From a virus, in IMG/VR virus record IMGVR_UViG_3300030060_000151, positions 1 to 20,197 of that record: DNA of 20,197 nucleotides; one strand, written 5' to 3'. Of the stretch, positions 7,166-14,474 are shown piece after piece (position 1 is the first letter of the stretch; every line of letters starts with the position of its first letter). Position numbers and translations under genes: made by a program. The notes under the pieces were generated by a model. The model was not told the DNA's origin. It made no database searches and saw only the letters and a list, made by a program, of their open reading frames with translations.

Positions 7166-9687
7166 TAACTTCTTGCTACTCCATAAACTGTTAAACAAAT
7201 TTTTCTAAAATTCTGTGATGTTGCTATAAGTTGAAATCCATTCATAGAATTACATGCTGTGTCATCTTGATGTAAACTTCCTGTTACAACTTCATGGTAA
7301 TTACTTGAATTTTTATAACCAAGGTGAAAATCCATATAAGGTTTAACTTGCCCTTCTGAATCATTTGAATCAGAATCCCATCTTCCACCTCTGCCATTAG
7401 GAAAGTAAAACCAACCTGTAAGAGGTGCAGCGTCTGCACCATTTGATGCAGCAGAAGTTAAACTAGCTGATGTCGTGTTATTTTCAGATATGTTACGAGC
7501 AGTACCATTACTGTCAATTCCAACTGCCGAAACCCTATATCCAGCACCTGTTACAGCAGCACCATCGTCAAGCCATCTAAAATCTAAATTACCACCATCA
7601 TTGTCAAAAGATATACCATGAATAAATACCCAGTAATTATCATAATCGCTATCAAATCCTGTATAACTATAAGTTGCTACTGATGAACCACCTGAACCAT
7701 AAAAATTTACAGCACTTTCTACAACTAATCCACCACCTCCACCACCACCTGCTTCAGCCCATTTAAGACCTGTAGCTTCTGATGAATCTGCTGTTAATAC
7801 ATGAGTATTTGTGCCAACAGCTAATGCTTGTGGATTGCCACTACCATCACCTACTAATATTTTCCCTTTGGTAGATAGATCAACTGATGTAAGAGCAGAT
7901 GTTCCATTACCAATAATTACTCCATTTGCAGTTAAACTTGTTGCCCCAGTACCTCCACTTCCAACAGCTAGTGTTGCTGATAATCCAGCAGCATTTCCTG
8001 ATGTGTTTTGGTTTCCAGCACTATTAACTCCAGGTAAATCTATATTTCCAGTACCATCGAAAGATACTCCACCAATATTTCTAGCAGTTGCAAGAGCCGT
8101 AGCTGTAGCAGCATTACCTGTGCATGATCCTGATGAACCACTAGCATTACCAGTTAATGCTCCTATAAATCCTGTTGCTGTAATGCTTCCAGTAGATGGA
8201 TTATATGTGCAAGTTCCATCAGATTCTAAACCAATATTTCCACCATCAACATCACCACCTGATGTAAAAATTAAAGCATTATCTTCGTTAGTAGATTCAT
8301 TGTCAGTAATAGTTACTGTTGTGGCTACTGCTGCTGTACCTGATGTATTTTGATTACCAGCAGTATTAACGCCAGGAAGATTAATATTACCTGTGCCATC
8401 AAATGAAACCCCACCAATGTTTCTTGCTGTTTCTAATGCTGTTGCAGTTGCTGCGTTTCCAGTACAACTACCTGAACTCCCTGATGTATTACCTGTTACA
8501 TTTCCTGTTATATTCCCTGAGAATGTTCCTGATAAAACATCTGTATTTGAATTAAATGTTAAACCACTAGCAGACTTAGGTGCTAAATCTCCTGTAGCAG
8601 CAGTTACAAATAAAGGAAAACAAGTTGTATCACTACTTTCATCTGCAACTGTTACGTTTGTAGAGGTTGTTGCTGTAGCTGAGTTACCAGTACAAGAACC
8701 TGAACTACCTGATGCGTTTCCAGTTACATTACCTGTAAGTGGCCCACTAAAACCTGTAGCTGTTAATAATCCACTTGATGAATTAAACGCTAAATTACTT
8801 CCAGTTTTAGGCCCTAAATCTCCAGTTGCTGCTGTAACAAAAAGAGGAAAACAAGTAGTGTCTGTTGATTCATCAGCTACTGTAATATCTGTAGGGGTTG
8901 AAGCTGGTACTGCTGCCCACTTCATTCCAGTTCCTTCACTACTATCAGCAGTTAATACATGATTATTAGAACCTACTGATAAAGCTGATGGATTGCCTGA
9001 ACCATCTCCTATTAATAATTTTCCTTTAGTCGATAAATCTACAGCAGTTACTGCTGAAGTACCATTACCGATTAACACACCATTAGCTGTTAAAGATGAA
9101 GCTCCTGTTCCACCATGAGCTACTCCTATATCTGTAGCTTCCCAAGTTCCTGATGATATAGTTCCTGTTGTAACGATTGAACTAGAACCAGCTACTGGAG
9201 AAAAATAAGTTTTCATGGTGTCCATTCCAACTTTCTTTAAAGTTCCAGCATCTGAATATAGTAATTCATCTGCATCTGCTAAACCTGATGAAATCTCAGT
9301 TTGTCCTGAAATAACATTATCATTTAACATACTGCCTTCTACAGCATCTGCTTGTATAGTTGCAGCACCATTAGTTGCTATAGCTATATCGCCTGATATA
9401 ACTACAGGGTTAAAATTAGTTCCATCGGCTATTAATGCAGCACCACTTGTATTTGTTCCCATAAACAGATCATCGCCTGTTATAGTTAAATCACCACCTA
9501 TAGTTGCATTGCCTGTTGTTGTTAAAGTGCTTGAAGATGTAATACTTGCTGCTGTAACTGCTGGTAAATTTGCTGCTATATTTGTTAAAGTAACTCCAAA
9601 ATTAGAATTATCATATGCTATTGCAAATATAGAAGCACTATTAGGGCTTGTTGTTGTTGTTAAGTCTGAGAATTTTTTAGTTGCCAT
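7165..9687 (-). CDS. Long modular tail fibre protein (840 aa)
   Basis: This is a receptor-binding fibre built from internal repeats. Module A (GGTGASSLTANGVLIGNGTS to VLTADSS) occurs at about residues 191-257 and again at 577-644. Module B (VADESTDTTCFPLFV to SGSSGSCTGN) occurs at about 268-340 and 345-416, with a diverged copy at about 458-531. Module C (ARNIGGVSFDGTGNI to NQNTSG) occurs at about 420-450 and 535-564. A run of seven glycines (647-653) separates this shaft from a non-repeated globular tip (654-840) rich in Tyr, Trp, Asp and Ser, probably the receptor-binding domain. The N-terminus would attach to the tail. The start ATG directly follows the upstream stop (TAAATG). Composition (Gly, Ser, Thr, Ala, Asn) is typical of trimeric beta-structured fibres. 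Confidence 0.85.
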   Translation of the reverse strand: MATKKFSDLTTTTSPNSASIFAIAYDNSNFGVTLTNIAANLPAVTAASITSSSTLTTTGNATIGGDLTITGDDLFMGTNTSGAALIADGTNFNPVVISGDIAIATNGAATIQADAVEGSMLNDNVISGQTEISSGLADADELLYSDAGTLKKVGMDTMKTYFSPVAGSSSIVTTGTISSGTWEATDIGVAHGGTGASSLTANGVLIGNGTSAVTAVDLSTKGKLLIGDGSGNPSALSVGSNNHVLTADSSEGTGMKWAAVPASTPTDITVADESTDTTCFPLFVTAATGDLGPKTGSNLAFNSSSGLLTATGFSGPLTGNVTGNASGSSGSCTGNSATATTSTNVTVADESSDTTCFPLFVTAATGDLAPKSASGLTFNSNTDVLSGTFSGNITGNVTGNTSGSSGSCTGNAATATALETARNIGGVSFDGTGNINLPGVNTAGNQNTSGTAAVATTVTITDNESTNEDNALIFTSGGDVDGGNIGLESDGTCTYNPSTGSITATGFIGALTGNASGSSGSCTGNAATATALATARNIGGVSFDGTGNIDLPGVNSAGNQNTSGNAAGLSATLAVGSGGTGATSLTANGVIIGNGTSALTSVDLSTKGKILVGDGSGNPQALAVGTNTHVLTADSSEATGLKWAEAGGGGGGGLVVESAVNFYGSGGSSVATYSYTGFDSDYDNYWVFIHGISFDNDGGNLDFRWLDDGAAVTGAGYRVSAVGIDSNGTARNISENNTTSASLTSAASNGADAAPLTGWFYFPNGRGGRWDSDSNDSEGQVKPYMDFHLGYKNSSNYHEVVTGSLHQDDTACNSMNGFQLIATSQNFRKICLTVYGVARS
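7753..9123 (-). repeat. Interleaved internal repeats in the long fibre gene (order A-B-B-C-B'-C-A)
   Basis: The fibre shaft is encoded by three kinds of repeated module. Copies of A lie near 8917-9117 and 7756-7959, B near 8668-8886, 8440-8655 and 8095-8316, and C near 8338-8430 and 7996-8085. Copies are nearly identical in protein in places (SGSSGSCTGN three times, NIGGVSFDGTGNI twice) but differ at many third codon positions, so the duplications are not recent. Boundaries are approximate, from hand alignment of the translation. Confidence 0.75.
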
Positions 9688-9897
9688 TTATTGTATAGTC
9701 CAAGTTGTTGTAGCTACTGCTGGTATATCTTGCCAATCATCAGGTGCTATTACTATAGCTCCTTCTTGTTGTAGAAGTGCTCCATTTTCAGTTGTAAGTA
9801 CATGTATATTATCTTCTGTTTCAAAATATCCTTCAGATGTATTTTGAATAATGTTCCATGTTGTAGAATCTGTAGAAACTATAGTCCATGTAGTCAT
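9688..9897 (-). CDS. Small unknown tail-region protein (69 aa)
   Basis: I do not recognise this protein. It is acidic and beta-like, with TTWTI near the N-terminus, STTWNII at about 11-17, and TTTWTIQ as the last seven residues. It therefore looks like a tiny repeat-built beta protein with Trp-containing strands. The middle (TENGALLQQEGAIVIAPDDW) is hydrophobic and beta-prone. It is coupled upstream to the tail adaptor by TAATG and downstream to the long fibre by TAAATG. That position suggests a tail or fibre-attachment component, but no homologous family comes to mind. Confidence 0.6.
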   Translation of the reverse strand: MTTWTIVSTDSTTWNIIQNTSEGYFETEDNIHVLTTENGALLQQEGAIVIAPDDWQDIPAVATTTWTIQ

Positions 9898-10523
9898 TAA
9901 TATAATCCGTAGTCAATTCTTGTTATAGGGGTTGTGCCTGAATGTCTATCTCTTTCATTAGATTTAATAATATCTTCTTTTGCTCTATCATAATAAGATT
10001 GCCATACAGGTATTCTTTTATCATTTTGTAAATAAGGTTCTGCTTCAACTAATGCACCATATAAATAAACATCAGGGTGATGTGTAAGCATATCGTTAGT
10101 TGTATTTGAATCTGATAAAGCTGCAAATGTTTTATAATAACTTATTTCTATTTCATAAACACCATCAGGTATTGGTCTTATTTGTATAGTATTGCCTTTA
10201 ATTGAATAAGCTTTAGGTTTACCTATTTTGCTTCCTGCTTGAAGTCTATCCATAATTTCAGGTGTTAAAAATTCTAAAGGTGTTTTAGGATCAGAATTTA
10301 ACTTAATATTACGCATAGCTATATAATCATCAGGTAAAGTATAATATTCTGTATCAGCTATAGTATTTGTAGTTACCCTAGTTTCCATTCTTCTTATTTT
10401 AAAATCTCTTTTATGTCTTGTTTCAGCTAGAACAATAAAATCAGGTATAACATCAGTTAAATCACTTCTATCTAACCAATTTGCTATAGATGTTTTAAGT
10501 TCTGCGTATGTTGATATAGCCAT
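9897..10523 (-). CDS. Head-tail adaptor / tail tube A-like protein (208 aa)
   Basis: The N-terminus STYAELKTSIANWLDRSDL leads into PDFIVLAETRHKRDFKIRRME. The middle has TNTIADTEYYTLPDDYIAMR and PLEFLTPEIMDRL. The C-terminus has YYKTFAALSDSNTTNDMLTHHPDVYLYGALVEA and DRAKEDI. I recognise this as the phage adaptor family of SU10-like podoviruses, related to T7 gp11 / P22 gp4-type proteins. These dock on the portal and connect it to the nozzle. Length (about 200 residues) is normal. The ATG at 10523 overlaps the upstream stop as TAATG. Family identification is good; the exact contacts are inferred from homologues. Confidence 0.8.
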   Translation of the reverse strand: MAISTYAELKTSIANWLDRSDLTDVIPDFIVLAETRHKRDFKIRRMETRVTTNTIADTEYYTLPDDYIAMRNIKLNSDPKTPLEFLTPEIMDRLQAGSKIGKPKAYSIKGNTIQIRPIPDGVYEIEISYYKTFAALSDSNTTNDMLTHHPDVYLYGALVEAEPYLQNDKRIPVWQSYYDRAKEDIIKSNERDRHSGTTPITRIDYGLY

Positions 10524-10825
10524 TATATTACCCTAGATGTTGTTTTTAAATATCTATAGTCAGGACTATTTAATAGTTTCCTAACTGCGTCTTTGTGGTT
10601 TTTATTATATAAATCCACACCAAATTTGTTTTTCCATTCGTAATAAATTGTAACAGGAATCCTTGCAGATAAACGAAATTCGTCTTTTATGCTGTGATCT
10701 TCCTGCTGTAATCTTTTGTTTGAATCAAGTAGTTTAGTTAGATCAGGCGACTTATGATTAATCGCCCAATCTCCTGAGTGTTCAGAAAATAAAAATGTTT
10801 GACCATCTCCTAGTTTTCGTTTCAC
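10523..10825 (-). CDS. Small conserved phage protein next to the adaptor (100 aa)
   Basis: The function is unknown. The start is GTG at 10825, forming a GTGA overlap with the upstream stop and preceded by AGGAG 8 nt away. The C-terminal half (FRLSARIPVTIYYEWKNKFG, then DAVRKLLNSPDYRYLKTT) resembles a short domain I recall from many phages, encoded between capsid-decoration and tail-adaptor genes. It is Lys/Asp-rich with Trp and Tyr at the end, and has no membrane segment. A head-completion or virion-associated role is suggested by position only. Confidence 0.65.
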   Translation of the reverse strand: MKRKLGDGQTFLFSEHSGDWAINHKSPDLTKLLDSNKRLQQEDHSIKDEFRLSARIPVTIYYEWKNKFGVDLYNKNHKDAVRKLLNSPDYRYLKTTSRVI

Positions 10826-11109
10826 TCACTTAACTCCTGGACATAAACTGTAGGTGTACCACTACCATGAATGGTTGCCATTTTCATACCACCATCTACT
10901 TTAAATATAATAGATTCATCTCCTGCCATGTATATTGAAGTAGCTGCTACTGCTGTAGGACTTGCTCCAAATTCAATAAATACAGGGCCAGTAGTTGTTA
11001 CTCTTACATATTCAATAGCAGTATTAAAAGCTGATGTTTGTGCCGAAGTTCCACTTGTCGTTCTTGTGTGATTCGCTATAACTCTATAGCCACCTAGCCA
11101 ATTTGCCAT
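10822..11109 (-). CDS. Small beta-rich head or tail protein (95 aa)
   Basis: This is a short beta-sandwich-like protein: GGYRVIANHTRTT, then EYVRVTTTGPVFIEFGASPT, GDESIIFKVDGG and a C-terminal strand TPTVYVQEL. Similar one-domain proteins decorate capsids or serve as head fibres in marine podoviruses and siphoviruses. It follows a protein of the same style at 11112-11459. The Shine-Dalgarno AGGAGATAAAC directly precedes the ATG and contains the upstream stop. No catalytic residues are visible. The head-decoration assignment is inference. Confidence 0.6.
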   Translation of the reverse strand: MANWLGGYRVIANHTRTTSGTSAQTSAFNTAIEYVRVTTTGPVFIEFGASPTAVAATSIYMAGDESIIFKVDGGMKMATIHGSGTPTVYVQELSE

Positions 11110-11111
11110 GT

Positions 11112-11459
11112 TTATCTCCTAATTACGAATGTTACAGTTAATGTTTTAGCACCTGAAGAGTTGCCATCGGTAATCATTTCGATTGACCCATCTTCTTCAA
11201 CTCGATTAAGTGCTGATGGTGTAGATCCGTCCATAGTGCCTACTGCTGAACCTGAATGTGCAACTGTAAATCCAGCATCTGTTACAGCAGTTCCACCAAT
11301 TTCAAAAGTAATTGCTGCGTTACCACCAGTAATAGCTCCTCCAAGCACAGACATAATTTTAATTATTCTGCCACCATCAGGTACTGCTACAAATGTTGAA
11401 CCTGCTGTTGATATATCAGCAATCTGTCCAGTTATAAAATAATCATTTAATGTTCTCAT
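11112..11459 (-). CDS. Putative capsid decoration / head fibre protein (115 aa)
   Basis: This beta-strand-rich protein is dense in Gly, Ala, Thr and Val, with FVAVPDGGRIIKIMSVLGGA, ITFEIGGTAVTDAGFTVAH and a terminal strand KTLTVTFVIRR. Being the first gene after the major capsid protein and composed almost entirely of predicted strands, it fits the decoration or head-protein slot. It has GGAG 7 nt before its ATG and follows the terminator at 11543-11577, so its expression probably depends on read-through or a separate promoter. I recognise the style of protein, not a named family. Confidence 0.6.
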   Translation of the reverse strand: MRTLNDYFITGQIADISTAGSTFVAVPDGGRIIKIMSVLGGAITGGNAAITFEIGGTAVTDAGFTVAHSGSAVGTMDGSTPSALNRVEEDGSIEMITDGNSSGAKTLTVTFVIRR

Positions 11460-11542
11460 TAAATTTCTCCAAAATTAATAACCCTCGTTCCGAAGCGATA
11501 CCTTCTTCAAGGTCATTATTAAATGTATCTAAGTGGGTGGAG

Positions 11543-11577
11543 AAAAAAAACAAAGGAGTGCAAAAACTCCACCCTTT
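11543..11577 (-). terminator. Rho-independent terminator after the capsid gene
   Basis: On the minus strand a GGAGT / ACTCC stem (11570-11566 with 11559-11555, loop TTTTGC) is followed at once by TTTGTTTTTTTT (11554-11543). A flanking inverted repeat of eight bases (GGGTGGAG at 11574-11567 with CTCCACCC at 11542-11535) can form a competing, larger hairpin across the T-run. The position directly after the major capsid gene matches that of T7 Tphi after gene 10. Confidence 0.75.
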
Positions 11578-11604
11578 ACTAACTACGAGGAAAGTAAAAT
11601 TTTA

Positions 11605-12546
11605 TTATGAAGTAGTTAAATCAGCGATTTTACCACTAGCTGCTTCGTTTTTAGAAACAAGAGTATACTCAACGAGTAATTGTTTCTTCTCAGCATCACC
11701 AGTTTTCGCTAAGTCTTGTACTTGGAAAGGTCTTAAATAAGCTGCTGCCCACATCTCAGTATCTACTACATGAGCTGTTCTGCCTGAACTTCTTAAGATC
11801 CTATCAGCTACTACTCTAACTTCACCGAAGTCTGAAACATAAACATCAATAGTAGCAACTAAGCTTCTATCTTCTGCCATATCCATTCTTGTTGAGTTAC
11901 CAGTAAAGCCTGATACTTTTTGTTTGTTGAATGAACCAACTAACAATAAGTCAGGGTTACCACCTTGGTCATAGCAAAGTTTTAAATTTGCTTTTAAGAG
12001 TGCTTCAGTTAAAACTCTTTGAGTTCCATCTGTAACTGCTCCAGTTGTTCCATGTGTAGAACCACCACTTCCATGAGCTTCGTTAGTATTACACCATGCT
12101 TCGTAACCTCTAAGTCTACGACCTGTGCCTGATGAACCAACAGTTGCGACATTAACGCCTGTTAAGTCAAACTCCATATCACGTTTTAGTTCTTTACCAG
12201 CTTTAGCTATTTGATAAGCCATTTCTGATGTTACACCTGCTTTATTAACAACTTCTTGAGTTCCTGAAACTACAACAGGTTTTGTAGAAATCTGTGTGTA
12301 GTTTAATAGTCTTGAAGTAGCTGTTAATGCTCTGTTTGGAGAATCATCTCCTTCTATTACGACATTTGTAGCTGCTGTTGCAAGAGAATCTGTTTGCCAT
12401 TCATGTTTTGTTGCAGTAGCTGTACCAGTACCGATGCTAGACATAAATGGTGTTTCAGTTGGAGAAATGTTGTAAATAACATTCGCCAAATCTTCTCTTT
12501 TATCATTACTACTAAATGTTTCGTAGGTATTTGTATAAATTGCCAT
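11605..12546 (-). CDS. Major capsid protein, SU10/DUF5309 type (313 aa)
   Basis: I recognise the family from the N-terminal pattern EDLANVIYNISPTETPFMS (about 18-36), then ATKHEWQTDSL, RLLNYTQISTKPVVVSGTQE, GKELKRDMEFDL, and the C-terminal DVYVSDFGEVRVVADRIL and WAAAYLRPFQ. This is the HK97-fold capsid protein family typified by phage SU10 (DUF5309). Length is as expected for that family, and no N-terminal delta-domain extension is visible, consistent with the separate scaffold gene upstream. The ATG is preceded by AAGG 7 nt away. The gene ends 28 nt before a strong terminator. It builds the capsid shell. The SU10 virion is prolate; whether this phage is too cannot be told. Confidence 0.9.
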   Translation of the reverse strand: MAIYTNTYETFSSNDKREDLANVIYNISPTETPFMSSIGTGTATATKHEWQTDSLATAATNVVIEGDDSPNRALTATSRLLNYTQISTKPVVVSGTQEVVNKAGVTSEMAYQIAKAGKELKRDMEFDLTGVNVATVGSSGTGRRLRGYEAWCNTNEAHGSGGSTHGTTGAVTDGTQRVLTEALLKANLKLCYDQGGNPDLLLVGSFNKQKVSGFTGNSTRMDMAEDRSLVATIDVYVSDFGEVRVVADRILRSSGRTAHVVDTEMWAAAYLRPFQVQDLAKTGDAEKKQLLVEYTLVSKNEAASGKIADLTTS

Positions 12547-12580
12547 TTGATTACCTTATGTAAAAAAGTTTAGTATTAGG

Positions 12581-13609
12581 CTAAGAGTTCATTAGGCTTT
12601 CAATAACATTTTTAGCGTCATTTACATGGCCAGTTTTCCTTAACCTTGCTCTTTGTGCTTTAACTTTATCACTAGATATTTCACCCTTAGTTGCTGGAGA
12701 ACCAGGTTTTTGAACTTTAGGAACAACTTTAGTTTTCTTATTAGAAATCTTAGCTGCTAAAAGATTTTCATACAACATGGCTTTATGTAGAACATCTACA
12801 GACCTTGCGTCAATTAGGCTATTAACTTCCTGTTCGGTAAATCCTTTTTTAACTGCAAAACTTTTTATACTTTGTTTAAGTTTTGGGCCTTTATCAGGAT
12901 CAACCCATTCAGGTAGTCTTTGTGCCATAATTTCTTGCTGTCTGCCAAGTTCTTCTTGCCATTTAGCTTGATGCTCTTGTTGTTGTTTTAATTGAAGATT
13001 TTTTTGTTCATCTTCAACCATTCTTTTATTATCCTGAAGTTCCCTATATTGATCTCTTTTCAACATATATTCGGTTGGATCTTCTTCCTTGAGTTTAGTC
13101 CAATCAGTAGATGAAAGTTCTTTAATCTTTGCGTCTGCCTGAGTATTAAATTGTTCAAGTTGTGATAAGTAATGCTGTCTTTCTTGTTGAGTCGCAGCTA
13201 ATTCTTCATCAGCTTTTTTGCGTTGCTCGGCCAATACTTGACTTTTTCTTGTGTAATCAGCTTGTCTACTATAACCAGCTTGGAGTTCGTCAAGAGTAAC
13301 CTCAACATCTTTACCATCAACTTTAATGGTGTATGTACTAGGTGTCTGACTTTCTTCAATTTGGTCATCGTCTACTAGGTCATCAGCAGTTAATCCGTCA
13401 GGATTAGTTGCTTTTGTTTCAACTGATTCGGCATTTTCCATTGCCTGTTCAGAAACATCTTCTTGAGTTTCTGTTTCTTCTTGGTTTTCTTCGCTTTGCT
13501 CTACTGGAGTGCTCATCATACCTTGAAGTGCTTTTTGTGCCGATGCAACATCTGTTACAGGCACACCACCATGAGTGGATTCTTTTATAGGGATATCATC
13601 TTTTGCCAT
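12581..13609 (-). CDS. Capsid scaffolding protein (342 aa)
   Basis: The protein is strongly acidic at the N-terminus (about 36-90, Glu/Gln/Asp-rich). A beta-hairpin module TYTIKVDGKDVEVTLDELQA with GYSRQADYTRKSQVLAE follows (about 92-128), then a long Gln/Glu/Lys coiled coil (about 120-235). The C-terminus is basic (KKTKVVPKVQ, KAQRARLRKTGHVNDAKNVI). This is the usual layout of phage scaffolds, with a basic C-terminal helix that binds the capsid protein. It lies directly upstream of the capsid gene. A near-perfect Shine-Dalgarno GGGAGGTAA precedes the ATG. Function is inferred from architecture and gene order. Confidence 0.8.
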   Translation of the reverse strand: MAKDDIPIKESTHGGVPVTDVASAQKALQGMMSTPVEQSEENQEETETQEDVSEQAMENAESVETKATNPDGLTADDLVDDDQIEESQTPSTYTIKVDGKDVEVTLDELQAGYSRQADYTRKSQVLAEQRKKADEELAATQQERQHYLSQLEQFNTQADAKIKELSSTDWTKLKEEDPTEYMLKRDQYRELQDNKRMVEDEQKNLQLKQQQEHQAKWQEELGRQQEIMAQRLPEWVDPDKGPKLKQSIKSFAVKKGFTEQEVNSLIDARSVDVLHKAMLYENLLAAKISNKKTKVVPKVQKPGSPATKGEISSDKVKAQRARLRKTGHVNDAKNVIESLMNS

Positions 13610-13611
13610 GA

Positions 13612-13866
13612 TTATTTACCTCCCTTTCTTTCTTCTTCGAGAATTTTTCCATTCTCCATAGTATTTACAAGAACATTTTGAGCTGTTAATACACCTCTTA
13701 TAGAATGATACAATGCTTCTCTGCCATTTGTATCAACTATTTCTGTTCTTATCCATTTCTGAAATATATCGTTTTGGATAACTTCATAAGATTTTATTAA
13801 TAAAGGATCTTCAAGTAATGCTTTTGCATTTTGTCCTTCCCTTATCTCCTTCTCTTTATCTGTCAT
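13612..13866 (-). CDS. Small conserved phage protein upstream of scaffold (84 aa)
   Basis: This is a helical, charged protein with AKALLEDPLLIKSYEVIQND, then WIRTEIVDTNGREALYHSIRG and VNTMENGK. I recall the same pattern (a short ALLEDPLF helix, W-x-x-T, D-x-x-G-R-E) from small phage proteins encoded near portal and scaffold genes; their function is unknown to me. The start overlaps the upstream HTH gene by 11 bp. The stop TAA is part of the scaffold gene's ribosome-binding region. A structural or packaging accessory role is possible. Confidence 0.65.
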   Translation of the reverse strand: MTDKEKEIREGQNAKALLEDPLLIKSYEVIQNDIFQKWIRTEIVDTNGREALYHSIRGVLTAQNVLVNTMENGKILEEERKGGK

Positions 13867-14059
13867 TTTCTGCTCCTATTTGGTTGATTCTATCCACAAT
13901 ATCTGTGGTTATAGTTTTTCTCCCAGCGAGATACCCTCGAATATCATTATGACTAATAGATGTTTTCAAAGATAACTCATTTACTGAAATTCGATATTTC
14001 AACATTAACTGTTGTAAATCTGTATTAGTAAGTTTTGATTTTTCTCTTAATATAACCAA
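13856..14059 (-). CDS. XRE/Cro-like helix-turn-helix protein (67 aa, TTG start)
   Basis: Almost the whole protein is one HTH domain: LTNTDLQQLMLKYRISVNEL (about 10-29), then SLKTSISHNDIRGYLAGRK with the recognition helix around SHNDIRGYL (37-45), and ITTDIVDRINQI closing the fold. This resembles the compact Cro/CI-like domains of small regulators. TTG at 14059 is taken as the start because it directly follows the upstream stop (TAATTG) and preserves the first helix; the first in-frame ATG (14005) would cut into the domain. The Shine-Dalgarno is weak. It lies inside the late structural run, unusual for a repressor, so it could be a late-operon autoregulator or a DNA-binding virion or packaging accessory. 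Confidence 0.65.
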   Translation of the reverse strand: MVILREKSKLTNTDLQQLMLKYRISVNELSLKTSISHNDIRGYLAGRKTITTDIVDRINQIGAENDR

Positions 14060-14326
14060 TTATCTGTTCTTCTTTCTTCTAAATGTTGAAACATTCGTTG
14101 GTTTTCCACCAACACCTTGTGCTTTTGCTCTTTTACGAGAAACAGCAGATGTTATTTGTGCTTTTGTCATTCTTGCAGCTTTAGATGCAGGAACACATTT
14201 AGGATATGCTCTTCCTGAACCTTTGGCTCTACCACATTTTTGAAACTTACCCTTTTTTTTAGGCGATCCAATGTCAACCCAATTTTCTTTAAACCATTTG
14301 GTAAGACCACCAGTAGATTTAGCCAC
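14060..14326 (-). CDS. Small basic Cys-containing phage protein (88 aa)
   Basis: This is a very Lys/Arg-rich protein with FKENWVDIGSPKKKGKFQKC, CGRAKGSGRAYPKCVPASKA, MTKAQITSAVSRKRAKAQG and the tail GGKPTNVSTFRRKKNR. The W-V-D-I and C-G-R / Y-P-K-C-V-P-A elements form a pattern I recall from small proteins of marine phages and cyanophages, of unknown role. Two cysteines (about 32 and 44) could bind metal or form a disulfide. The start is GTG with a very strong GGGGGAGG 8 nt upstream. It overlaps the preceding small gene by 8 bp. Nucleic-acid binding is plausible from charge alone. Confidence 0.7.
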   Translation of the reverse strand: MAKSTGGLTKWFKENWVDIGSPKKKGKFQKCGRAKGSGRAYPKCVPASKAARMTKAQITSAVSRKRAKAQGVGGKPTNVSTFRRKKNR

Positions 14327-14474
14327 GTCTATAACCTCCCCCTCTTTTTTTATATTCTCTTACAAGCCAAGCATTAGCATAAGCTGAAGGATAAACTTTA
14401 AATTTTTTCTTAGCTGCTGATTTTACTCTTGAATATAAAGCAGGGTTAGTAGGTATATTACGACTTTTTGCCAT
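14319..14474 (-). CDS. Tiny basic protein, YPSAYANAW type (51 aa)
   Basis: Translated by hand: it starts MAKSRNIPTNPALYSRVKSA, continues with KKKFKVYPSAYANAWLVREY and ends KKRGGGYRRG. The element VYPSAYANAWLVREYKKRGG is one I recall from small phage and marine viral proteins, which supports a real gene despite its size. It is strongly basic, with aromatic residues regularly spaced. The frame overlaps the upstream 41-residue gene by 17 bp and the downstream 88-residue gene by 8 bp, as in the rest of this cassette. The Shine-Dalgarno (AAGAGAT) is weak. The function is unknown. Confidence 0.65.
   Translation of the reverse strand: MAKSRNIPTNPALYSRVKSAAKKKFKVYPSAYANAWLVREYKKRGGGYRRG

Noticed and set aside
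7811-9847. Three long plus-strand ORFs (180, 189 and 210 codons) opposite the long fibre gene
   Set aside because: They are antisense shadows of repeat-rich Gly/Ala/Thr codons that lack stops on the other strand. They have no ribosome-binding sites and a Val/Pro/Ala composition explained by the complement of the fibre.
11500-11513. Small perfect hairpin ACCTT-CTTC-AAGGT before the gene at 11112-11459
   Set aside because: A five-base-pair stem with no T-run; too weak to call a terminator or regulator without conservation data.
12546-12600. Possible promoter between scaffold and capsid genes (TTGAAA ... TAATAC)
   Set aside because: The spacer is 19-20 bp and the -10 matches only three or four positions, no better than chance in DNA this AT-rich.
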